DNA of 6,462 bases from Gammaproteobacteria bacterium UBA3532 (lineage in GTDB: Bacteria; Pseudomonadota; Gammaproteobacteria; Enterobacterales; UBA3532), in assembly GCA_002376965.1 (NCBI GenBank), contig DFOV01000117.1, positions 1 to 6,462 of the forward strand, given 5' to 3'. How positions within the stretch are numbered: the stretch's first letter is position 1; every line of letters begins with the position of its first letter. The notes beneath the pieces were generated by a model. That model was not told the DNA's origin. It worked only from the letters and a program-made list of their open reading frames with translations, and did no database searches. Below, piece by piece: positions 1 to 5,997 of the stretch. The position numbers and the translations under genes were made by a program.

Positions 1-1
1 T

Positions 2-70
2 CAAGCCTCGCTGGTTGGCAAAGAGTATCTGGTGGAAATGGACGTGGATGCTATTGTGGATCCCAAATAG
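2..70 (+). CDS. 3' end of a plus-strand gene, possibly RidA (YjgF/YER057c/UK114) family
   Basis: An open plus-strand frame enters from the left edge and ends at TAG 68-70, giving 22 residues that end LVEMDVDAIVDPK. The pattern Leu-x-Gly-x-x-x-Leu-Val-Glu-Met-Asp-Val-x-Ala resembles the last beta-strand of RidA-family proteins, which typically ends in a segment like LVEIEAVAV. RidA proteins hydrolyse reactive enamine/imine intermediates and are often found near amino-acid catabolism and transport genes. Only the tail is visible, so no active-site residue (such as the conserved Arg) can be checked. The gene converges on livK with 58 bp between the two stops. The family call is an inference from a short motif; a short chance open frame is also possible. 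Confidence 0.35.
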   Translation, partial: QASLVGKEYLVEMDVDAIVDPK

Positions 71-73
71 TCA

Positions 74-104
74 GTCCAGGCCGGTTGTTTAGGTCGCCCT
101 GGAC
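74..104. terminator. Inverted repeat between convergent genes, possible weak bidirectional terminator
   Basis: GTCCAGG (74-80) and CCTGGAC (98-104) form a perfect 7-bp inverted repeat with a 17-nt loop in the 58-bp gap between the two convergent stop codons. The position suits a shared terminator. Neither side has a clear T-tract after the stem, so intrinsic termination is unproven. Confidence 0.3.
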
Positions 105-128
105 ATCTTGAAACGACGCTGGGCGCCT

Positions 129-1382
129 TTACTTCTTCAGTGAATTGATGAATTCGTTGATATCCTCACTCGTAATATAATCAAGTTCCACGATTCCTTT
201 TTCAGAAAAATTCCAACTAAGACCTGGGGCGGAAACATCCCCATACTGATCAAAGGTGACGGCACCGGTTCCTCCCTGATAGCGGATGGTTTTCCCCTGG
301 GATAAAAGGGCACTGGCCTGTTTGATGCCAGCCTCGTCTGGAAAAATAGGGGTCCCATTGGGATCGGTCACTTTGGACACCGAACGGGCGATGACGTCAC
401 CAGACAAAGTCGGTGATGCTTCCATGGCCAACAATGCGATCATGACTGCATCGAAGATGTTGGGCAAACCAGGCCCGGATGGTTCTTTCTTGAAGGCCTC
501 CTTGTAAAGCGCCGTAAAGGAGGCTGCGGCTGCGGTCCTGGGAGCAGCGGAATCGTGACCCACCATCTTGCCCAAATATTTGATCCCTACACTGTCGCGA
601 AACTCTTCGGATCTTAGAGAGTTGGCAACCACCAGGTTCTGCGTTCCTCCCAAAGAGATCCATTCTCGCATGGTAGCAATCCCTTCCTTGGGGTAGAGTG
701 CTACATAAGCGGCTTCCGGATTACTTTTCAGCGCTTCGACTACCTCAGCCCGGTAGGACGGCTGTCCATCGTTGATGGCTATTGAAGCCTTGACAGTAAC
801 CCCTAATGCTTCTAGGTCTGCTTTGACCAATTTACCGATATCCTGTCCCCAATCGTCGTTCTTGTAGAAGATGACGAGATTATTGTACCCTTTTGCCTTG
901 ATGATCTTGGCAGCAACCGCGGCATGATTACGCGATGTCGTGAATGTCCGAAACCAAAGCCCCTTTGTCTTACCATCCTTTGCAAGGCCGGTAAACACGG
1001 TTGATGACGAGCAGCAAGATATTTGCATGACGTTGGATGGAACAGAAACAGATGTAAGGATTGGCATAGAGACACCACTGGAAACCGCACCAATCAAAAC
1101 AGGGACTTTGTCCAAATCAACCAGTGCTTTGGCTGCATCTACACCCACTTTTGGATCGACCTGAGTATCCCGTAAAATGAGTTCCACTTTGCACCCTTTG
1201 ACACCTCCCGCTTTATTGTAGAGATCGACTGCCATCCTGGCTGTCGCCGCAATAGGTCGTCCCCAGTCGACCGAAGTTGGGAGGACCGCACCGACCTTGG
1301 TGGTACAGTCTGCTGAGTATGATAAGCCTGGCGCAAGCGCGACCAAACTGATTGCCGTTAGGCCAAAAATAAGAGCTTTCAT
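129..1382 (-). CDS. livK: LivK-like periplasmic substrate-binding protein of a HAAT ABC transporter
   Basis: This 417-residue protein is the solute receptor of the importer encoded just upstream (Peripla_BP_6, type I fold). Residues 1-24 are a signal peptide: Lys2, a hydrophobic core at 3-20, and a likely cleavage near SYSA/DC. Cys26 is not in a lipobox, so the protein is probably soluble in the periplasm. The N-lobe shows VGAVLPTSVDWG (30-41), the family element AVDLYNKAGGVKGCKVEL (51-68) and IGAVSSGVSMPI (97-108), the usual ligand-pocket region. The C-lobe ends with a GTGAVTFDQYGD motif (371-382). Four cysteines stand out: 26, 64 and the pair 123-124. The start is ATG 1382 behind GAAAGG with 8 nt spacing. 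A 203-bp gap separates it from livM and contains a promoter candidate, so livK may be transcribed more strongly than the membrane genes. Family placement is secure, but the ligand (branched-chain amino acid, amide, urea or other) is not readable. Confidence 0.93.
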   Translation of the reverse strand: MKALIFGLTAISLVALAPGLSYSADCTTKVGAVLPTSVDWGRPIAATARMAVDLYNKAGGVKGCKVELILRDTQVDPKVGVDAAKALVDLDKVPVLIGAVSSGVSMPILTSVSVPSNVMQISCCSSSTVFTGLAKDGKTKGLWFRTFTTSRNHAAVAAKIIKAKGYNNLVIFYKNDDWGQDIGKLVKADLEALGVTVKASIAINDGQPSYRAEVVEALKSNPEAAYVALYPKEGIATMREWISLGGTQNLVVANSLRSEEFRDSVGIKYLGKMVGHDSAAPRTAAAASFTALYKEAFKKEPSGPGLPNIFDAVMIALLAMEASPTLSGDVIARSVSKVTDPNGTPIFPDEAGIKQASALLSQGKTIRYQGGTGAVTFDQYGDVSAPGLSWNFSEKGIVELDYITSEDINEFINSLKK

Positions 1383-1393
1383 AAGTTTTTCCT
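1366..1393 (-). repeat. Copy A of a direct repeat spanning the livK ribosome binding site and start codon
   Basis: This 28-nt segment runs from AGG through ATGAAAG to CTTATTTT. It matches the segment at 1463-1491 at 25 of 28 positions plus one 1-nt gap, in the same orientation with the two ATGs 97 bp apart. Weaker similarity continues on the coding side to about 1347. Confidence 0.6.
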
Positions 1394-1458
1394 TTCTGGT
1401 TCAGTTGATACTATTGTGATTGACATTGATTTCCCTGATCGGGCTCAATGCCGCTGGG

Positions 1459-1479
1459 TTATAAAATAAGCACTTTCAT
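1459..1479 (-). other. Six-codon mini-ORF (MKVLIL) in the livK leader
   Basis: ATG 1477-1479 is followed by AAA GTG CTT ATT TTA and stop TAA 1459-1461. An AAAGGAGG Shine-Dalgarno (1489-1496) lies upstream, with 9 nt between GGAGG and the ATG, so this is a stronger initiation site than that of livK. The peptide repeats the first residues of LivK (MKALIF) and then stops. Four of its six residues are Val, Leu or Ile. It could be a leader peptide controlling livK or a decayed duplicate of the livK start. Translation is inferred only from the initiation signals. Confidence 0.4.
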
Positions 1480-1491
1480 ACGTTTTTTCCT
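1463..1491 (-). repeat. Copy B of the livK start-region repeat
   Basis: The segment is 29 nt and aligns to 1366-1393 with three mismatches and one extra A. It contains a ribosome binding site, an ATG and the next codons. Similarity continues weakly past the stop codon towards 1444, where CGGCATTGAG aligns with CGGCAATCAG of livK. This suggests the repeat was once longer than its well-preserved core. Confidence 0.6.
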
Positions 1492-1532
1492 CCTTTGCTA
1501 ATTTGATTGGTCATTGAGATTAATCCTCTCTT

Positions 1533-1562
1533 ATAATCCCTTCTCTCCATCGGCAATGTCAA
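1533..1562 (-). promoter_or_regulatory. Candidate sigma70 promoter for livK
   Basis: Read on the minus strand, a perfect TTGACA -35 (1557-1562) is followed after 18 nt by GATTAT (1533-1538), which matches TATAAT at four of six positions. Transcription would start near 1525 and give a leader of roughly 145 nt before livK that includes the MKVLIL mini-ORF. A TTATAA with a 20-nt spacer lies at 1531-1536 as a poorer alternative. The site lies just downstream of the livM stop, consistent with separate expression of the binding protein. Confidence 0.45.
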
Positions 1563-1585
1563 TCCTTTACTTGAAATAGATTCAG

Positions 1586-2545
1586 TCACTCGGGTTTTAC
1601 CCTGGCTACAGACCGCGAGATGATCAATTTTTCAGGGAGCAAACCTTTGGGTCTGATCAGTAGGGTCAAAACAATGATGAGCCCAATCATAATGAATTGA
1701 ATCGTGCCTATATAAAGCTGCATCTCGACTGGCGCAAATTGGGTCAAGACCCAACCGCTACCGACCCAGCCAGCCCAAACGATCAGGGTTCCGAACACGG
1801 CACCCTTATTATTGCCACTACCGCCCACAATCAGCATTGACCAAATCTGGAATGTGAGAATGGGTACAATGTCCTGAGGGCTGATAAAGGCATAGAATGT
1901 TGCGTAAAGGGCCCCCGACAGTCCCATAATCATAGATCCGAAAATGAACGCCTGGAGCCGCACACGAGCAGGCGATTTGCCAAGGGATTGGGCGGCGACT
2001 TCATCCTCACGGATAGCCCGTAACAAACGTCCGAACGGTGATTGTCCAATATTCTCCAAAATATTGTAGACGATGATCAGGACGACAAACACAAATATCA
2101 GGTAAGCCAGATTGAACCAAAACGGATCATTAATGACGGTCTCGAAAGGGCGTTCGAACCCCCTTAAACCTTTTGCTCCTCCCGTAATGGGTTCGGCATT
2201 GCGGGCAAAGTTTTCCACCGCAATCGCAACGCCAAAAGTCGCGATTGCTAAATAATCGTGGCGCAGATGGGTGGTGATGAGACCCACAATCCAAGCCAAC
2301 AATCCTGCCAACAGCACAGCTCCAGCCACGGCAAACGGATAAGGCAGACCAAACCCAATCAGCTGGCCTGCTTTATTCGACCCGCCGAACAAAATGACGC
2401 CGTAGGCTCCCGCACCAAAAAACGCGGCCACACCGCCGTTGAACAGACCCGTGTAACCCCATTGCAGGTTCAGGCCTAAAACGGCGATAGACAGCACGAA
2501 GCCCATCGTCAGAAAAAAAACGAGGTAAGAGACGATGCCAATCAT
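1586..2545 (-). CDS. livM: LivM-like inner-membrane permease of a HAAT ABC importer
   Basis: This 319-residue integral membrane protein forms half of the translocation pore with LivH. Hydrophobic segments alternate along the chain, roughly at 3-27, 33-55, 66-92, 97-112, 143-163, 198-222, 226-245, 248-270 and 277-298. The family signatures are NLQWGYTGLFNGGVAAFFGAGAY (26-48, with the NLQWGYTGL opening), the cytoplasmic coupling loop RLLRAIREDEVAAQSLG (173-189) that contacts the ATPases, and IRPKGLLPEK (297-306) near the C-terminus. Its ATG overlaps the livH stop as ATGA, and a GGAG Shine-Dalgarno lies inside the last codons of livH, so translation is probably coupled. The stop is followed by the livK promoter region. 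Length and motifs are normal for LivM; the transported solute is unknown. Confidence 0.95.
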   Translation of the reverse strand: MIGIVSYLVFFLTMGFVLSIAVLGLNLQWGYTGLFNGGVAAFFGAGAYGVILFGGSNKAGQLIGFGLPYPFAVAGAVLLAGLLAWIVGLITTHLRHDYLAIATFGVAIAVENFARNAEPITGGAKGLRGFERPFETVINDPFWFNLAYLIFVFVVLIIVYNILENIGQSPFGRLLRAIREDEVAAQSLGKSPARVRLQAFIFGSMIMGLSGALYATFYAFISPQDIVPILTFQIWSMLIVGGSGNNKGAVFGTLIVWAGWVGSGWVLTQFAPVEMQLYIGTIQFIMIGLIIVLTLLIRPKGLLPEKLIISRSVARVKPE

Positions 2546-3453
2546 TTTTTTTCTCCAAATAAGCCTGTAGGGCGTATTGAAAGGATAATCAGAATAATCA
2601 GGAAAGGCACCGCCGGTTTATAGCCGGACGGCAGGATGAGGAGGGCCATGTTAGAAGCCAGTCCCACCAAAAATCCCCCAACCACAGCACCGTAGATGCT
2701 GCCAATTCCCCCGACTATGACAGCGGCAAACAAAGAGAGGACCAGATTGTTTCCCATCAAGAAACTCACTTGGTTGTTGAGGCCATAAAACACTCCTGCC
2801 ACAGCGGCAAGTCCACCACCAATCAGCCATATTAACCGGATCATAAGTGCCAGACGGACACCGTTGATTTGCGACAAAGTTGGATTTTCGGACACGGCTT
2901 TCAAGGCGTAACCAAAAGTGGTGCGCGAAAGAACAAAGTGGAATATTAACATGATCACGAGCGCCATACACAAAACGAAGACTTGGTCTAACTTAATGAG
3001 GATCAACGGATCCAGGCTCACTCTCACCGCAAATGTAATCTCTTCACTATAAAGTTTGGGTTTGAGGCCGAAAATCAGACTGATCAGATTCCTCACAATC
3101 AAGGCAACACCAAAAGAGGCGAACACCATTGACAGGGGACCGGCTGAGTCGCGAATTCGGCGAAAGACGAGCCAGTCGATGATGATCGCCGATACACCAG
3201 TCACTCCCATTGAGAGAATAATCGCAAAAATGAGAGAGAAGGTGAGACTGAGACCACCGATTGTTTGAGATAAAGCTGGTACCATGGATTCAAGCAGCTT
3301 GTCAAAAACAAACGTAACGTAGGCACCAAGGGACAGCAGTTCGGCATGAGAAAAATTGGCAAAACGCAGCATATGCATCACCATGGTGAGCCCGATAGCT
3401 CCCAGGGAAAGGATGGAACCGACAAGGATGCCGTCAAACAGATTCTGGATCAT
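2542..3453 (-). CDS. livH: LivH-like inner-membrane permease of a HAAT ABC importer
   Basis: This 303-residue permease pairs with LivM. It shows the classic LivH elements: an N-terminal hydrophobic helix (5-29) leading into ANFSHAELLSLGAY (32-45), the coupling loop RTTFGYALKAVSENPTLSQ (177-195), the glycine-rich AAVIVGGIGSIYGAVVGG (243-260) and IRPTGLFGEK (293-302) at the end. About nine hydrophobic segments are visible. The start ATG 3453 overlaps the livF stop as ATGA and is served by AGGAGG at 3465-3470, 11 nt upstream within livF. The gene ends in GAA AAA AAA TGA, an A8 run that overlaps the livM start. Length is typical of the family. It belongs to the same co-translated unit as livG, livF and livM. 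Confidence 0.95.
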   Translation of the reverse strand: MIQNLFDGILVGSILSLGAIGLTMVMHMLRFANFSHAELLSLGAYVTFVFDKLLESMVPALSQTIGGLSLTFSLIFAIILSMGVTGVSAIIIDWLVFRRIRDSAGPLSMVFASFGVALIVRNLISLIFGLKPKLYSEEITFAVRVSLDPLILIKLDQVFVLCMALVIMLIFHFVLSRTTFGYALKAVSENPTLSQINGVRLALMIRLIWLIGGGLAAVAGVFYGLNNQVSFLMGNNLVLSLFAAVIVGGIGSIYGAVVGGFLVGLASNMALLILPSGYKPAVPFLIILIILSIRPTGLFGEKK

Positions 3454-4181
3454 GATGTTTCGAGCCTCCTACCACCTAGATAGATCTCCTTGATGACTTG
3501 GCCCTCCATCAGTTCCTGAGTAGAACCATCTATTTGATTTCGGCCCTCTGCCAAAATATACGTCCGGTTCGAGATGCGCAGTGCAGCCTTAACGTTTTGC
3601 TCAACAAATATAATAGATACTCCTTTCTCAGCGATGTCTTGAACAAGTGCCAGTATCTCTTCGGCAACCTTAGGGGCGAGTCCAGCCGTGGGCTCATCCA
3701 TGAGGATTAGTGTAGGTTCGGCCACAAGTGCCATCGCGATCGCCAGCATCTGTCGTTGCCCTCCTGATAACTTCCCCCCTTTGTCCAACTGTTTGTCACG
3801 CAGGATTTCGAACAACGTGAACATCCTCTCGATCAGATCATCGACAAGGCCATCGCTCCGTTTCGCAGCAAGCATGAGATTCTGCCGAATAGTCAGGGTT
3901 CTAAAAATGTTGTTTGTTTGTGGGACATAAGCAATCCCAAAAATCGCCATCTCATCAGGCCGGATCCCAACCAGGTTTCGTGCGCCAAGCATAATCGTCC
4001 CCTCTTCGACAAGCACCAGCCCCGCAATTGCCTTGATGAGAGTCGACTTGCCAGCACCATTTGGACCGATCACTGCGACGATTTCACCTCTGCCCAAACG
4101 CATGTTGACGTCGTGCAGGATTGGCAAGCCTGGGACATAACCCGCTGTTAACGACTGCACATTGAGGACTGTGTCACTCAT
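3450..4181 (-). CDS. livF: LivF-like ATP-binding subunit of a HAAT ABC importer
   Basis: This 243-residue cytoplasmic ATPase energises transport with LivG. Walker A is GPNGAGKST (39-47), the Q-loop is PQTNN (87-91, Gln88), the ABC signature is LSGGQ (138-142) and Walker B is LILMDEP (158-164) with catalytic Glu163. The switch (H-loop) position carries Gln in VEQN (193-196, Gln195), which is characteristic of LivF and separates it from LivG, where it is His. The ATG at 4181 lies 9 nt after GGGAG (4191-4195). The gene overlaps the livG stop by 8 bp and the livH start by 4 bp. All nucleotide-binding motifs are intact, and nothing suggests truncation. Confidence 0.96.
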   Translation of the reverse strand: MSDTVLNVQSLTAGYVPGLPILHDVNMRLGRGEIVAVIGPNGAGKSTLIKAIAGLVLVEEGTIMLGARNLVGIRPDEMAIFGIAYVPQTNNIFRTLTIRQNLMLAAKRSDGLVDDLIERMFTLFEILRDKQLDKGGKLSGGQRQMLAIAMALVAEPTLILMDEPTAGLAPKVAEEILALVQDIAEKGVSIIFVEQNVKAALRISNRTYILAEGRNQIDGSTQELMEGQVIKEIYLGGRRLETS

Positions 4182-4935
4182 AAGTCATATCTCCCAGGTA
4201 GGCATTCACAAGCTGGGGGTCAGAGCGTGCGGCTTCCCCACTGCCCTCAAACACCACATGCCCTGATACCATTGCGATTACCGGCTCGCAGTGACGCATG
4301 ATGAAGTCCATATCGTGCTCGATAATAAAGAATGTATGCCCACGGGCATTGAGATCCTTAATCTTCTCCACCAGAATCTCTGTGAGAGCCGGGCTGACTC
4401 CAGCAGCAGGTTCATCAAGCAGAATGACTTTGGGATCCCCCATCAGCACCCGGGCAAGCTCCAGAAGTTTCATTTGGCCGCCTGACAGTTTTCCGGCTGG
4501 GTCATTAGCCATCGTATCAAGGGTCGTAAAGGTGAGTATGTCCATCGCTTTTGCCTGTATCTCGCGCTCCTGACGCTTGACCTTCTTCATCATGAAGAAC
4601 GGGGCAAAGAGACTCTCGCCTACCTGTCCTGTTGGAGCAAGCATCAGATTTTCAAGCACGGTCATCTGAGGGAACGGTCTTGGAATCTGAAATGTGTGTG
4701 CCAGCCCCTGGCGGAAAAGCACGTCTGGCGGCGATTTTGTGGTTCGTATCCCATCAAAATGGATTTCCCCGCTTGTGGGACGAATGACACCGGTTAATGT
4801 GTTGAACAACGTTGACTTGCCAGCACCATTTGGGCCAATCAGACCTGTAATTGTTCCTTTGGCCACCGACAAAGATACATTATCGACGGCCTTAAGTAAA
4901 CCGAATGAAGTTATCAGGTTTTGTGTTTCAATCAT
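4174..4935 (-). CDS. livG: LivG-like ATP-binding subunit of a HAAT ABC importer
   Basis: This 253-residue ATPase is the partner of LivF. Walker A is GPNGAGKST (34-42), the Q-loop is TFQIPRPF (81-88, Gln83), the signature is LSGGQ (150-154), Walker B is ILLDEP (171-176) and the H-loop is IIEHDMDF (204-211) with His207. The long insert between the Q-loop and the signature (about 95-145, including FAPFFMMKK) and the C-terminal tail GSGEAARSDPQLVNAYLG (231-248) are typical of LivG; the tail is the branched-chain ABC C-terminal motif. ATG 4935 follows the AKR stop by 16 bp. Its Shine-Dalgarno is weak, with only AAGG some 16 nt upstream and GAAGA closer, so initiation may depend on ribosomes arriving from the AKR gene. 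Confidence 0.96.
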   Translation of the reverse strand: MIETQNLITSFGLLKAVDNVSLSVAKGTITGLIGPNGAGKSTLFNTLTGVIRPTSGEIHFDGIRTTKSPPDVLFRQGLAHTFQIPRPFPQMTVLENLMLAPTGQVGESLFAPFFMMKKVKRQEREIQAKAMDILTFTTLDTMANDPAGKLSGGQMKLLELARVLMGDPKVILLDEPAAGVSPALTEILVEKIKDLNARGHTFFIIEHDMDFIMRHCEPVIAMVSGHVVFEGSGEAARSDPQLVNAYLGDMTYE

Positions 4936-4951
4936 CGTTGTCTTCGCTGCC

Positions 4952-5980
4952 TTATGAAGCGTTGAGATTATATTTCATGATACTGCCATGACGTCCTGTC
5001 CGATCGCTCTCCAATTCATAAACATATCCGGAAGGACCATGACGCTGGGCCAGAACAGCTTCCAGCGCGGCATAGTCATCGGGATCAAGAGAGAGTTCGA
5101 ATATTGATAACGTCTGAGGCAGATGATGCGCATAACGTGCACCAATGATCACGGCACCGACTTGGGGCTGATCTAGCACATATCGTGCGGCGACTGCGCT
5201 CATCGAGACACCATGTTTATCAGCAAGGGCTTTGACCGTTGTCAGCAGGGTTTGGAATAAATCCCAGCCACCAAATTCATCAACGATCAGTCGGTATTTG
5301 ATCAGTGATCTATTTTCAAACACGAAACCAGGGTCGGGTTGATCAAGCCAATGCTCGGTGAGAAACCCACCGGCCAGTGATCCGTAACAAAGCAACTTGA
5401 TATCATTTTCAGCACACCATCTTGCCAACCCATTGGCTGGACGATGGTCGAGTAGCGAGTACTGAACCTGGGTCGAGACAATATCAAACCCCATCTCGAC
5501 AAAAGGAGCCGTTTGCTTCACATCCCAGTTATTCACCCCTAGATGGCGGATTTTCCCTTTTTCGCAGAGCCTTTTGAGACATTCCAGAGTCTCATACGGG
5601 CGTCCGATCGATAAATTCCACCAATAGAATTGTACGAGATGGAGCTGATCGAGCCGCAGCCTTTTTAATGAACGATCAATAATCCCCTCAATATCCGTAG
5701 CGCCAATGCTGGAGAGGCTATCCAGATCCGGTACAAGCTTGGTGTGGACGGTGACTTTGTCGGCAGACTCAGATCCACGGTCACGACGCAATGTTTCGAT
5801 GAATGTTCCAATCATCTCTTCAACGCCGGTATAAATATCGGCGCAGTCAAATGTTCGAATGCCCGCATCGAAAAAAGTGGTCATGTCGGCTATGGCCTGC
5901 GTGCGGTCTACCGAACCGTGCCCCCCGGCAAGCTGCCAGCCGCCCTTGATCACTCGTGAGATCTGGTGATCTGGCCGCAA
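4952..5980 (-). CDS. Aldo/keto reductase family oxidoreductase
   Basis: This 342-residue TIM-barrel protein (from the TTG at 5980) is expected to reduce a carbonyl with NAD(P)H in the cytoplasm. Family marks are RTFDCADIYTGVEEMIG (42-58), with the tetrad positions Asp45 and Tyr50, and the catalytic Lys81 in VHTKLVPD. Cofactor-side motifs are GVNNWDV (148-154), STQVQYSLLD (169-178), YGSLAGGFL (199-207) and GAVIIGARYAHHL (275-287). The fourth tetrad residue, usually His in a QxH motif, appears as Tyr119 in LVQFYWWN. The barrel begins at ISRVIKGGWQLAGG (7-20). The start is uncertain: TTG 5980 lacks a ribosome binding site, whereas a perfect GGAGGTGA points to an in-frame ATA at 6001-5999. Using that ATA would add 7 residues and overlap the upstream stop by 4 bp. 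The gene sits between a TIGR04076-type gene and livG, so its substrate may be linked to the imported solute. The specific reaction is unknown. Confidence 0.9.
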   Translation of the reverse strand: MRPDHQISRVIKGGWQLAGGHGSVDRTQAIADMTTFFDAGIRTFDCADIYTGVEEMIGTFIETLRRDRGSESADKVTVHTKLVPDLDSLSSIGATDIEGIIDRSLKRLRLDQLHLVQFYWWNLSIGRPYETLECLKRLCEKGKIRHLGVNNWDVKQTAPFVEMGFDIVSTQVQYSLLDHRPANGLARWCAENDIKLLCYGSLAGGFLTEHWLDQPDPGFVFENRSLIKYRLIVDEFGGWDLFQTLLTTVKALADKHGVSMSAVAARYVLDQPQVGAVIIGARYAHHLPQTLSIFELSLDPDDYAALEAVLAQRHGPSGYVYELESDRTGRHGSIMKYNLNAS

Positions 5981-5997
5981 TTGGCATATTTCAACAC

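Larger units (their letters stand above)
1418..1564. repeat. 11-bp inverted repeat flanking the livK leader
   Basis: GATTGACATTG reads on the plus strand at 1418-1428 and, exactly, on the minus strand at 1554-1564. The right arm contains the -35 box of the livK promoter candidate and the left arm lies about 36 bp upstream of the livK ATG. This could be a pair of operator half-sites; no regulator can be named. Confidence 0.4.

Noticed and set aside
1433..1443. The short dyad CCCTGATCGGG in the livK leader, considered as a terminator stem.
   Set aside because: Only three outer base pairs form cleanly and no T-tract follows on either strand.
3596..3598. LivF has Gln (VEQN) instead of His at the H-loop position.
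   Set aside because: VEQN is the normal form in LivF proteins and does not indicate an inactive ATPase.
3056..4573. Several plus-strand open frames of 64 to 91 codons opposite livH, livF and livG.
   Set aside because: They lie antisense to genes with intact family motifs, show no recognisable domain, and are expected from the codon structure of the real genes.
5985..5997. ATG (5987-5985) and GTG (5997-5995) as alternative starts for the aldo/keto reductase.
   Set aside because: Both are out of frame. The GTG frame ends after 15 codons and the ATG frame also runs into a stop before reaching any family motif.
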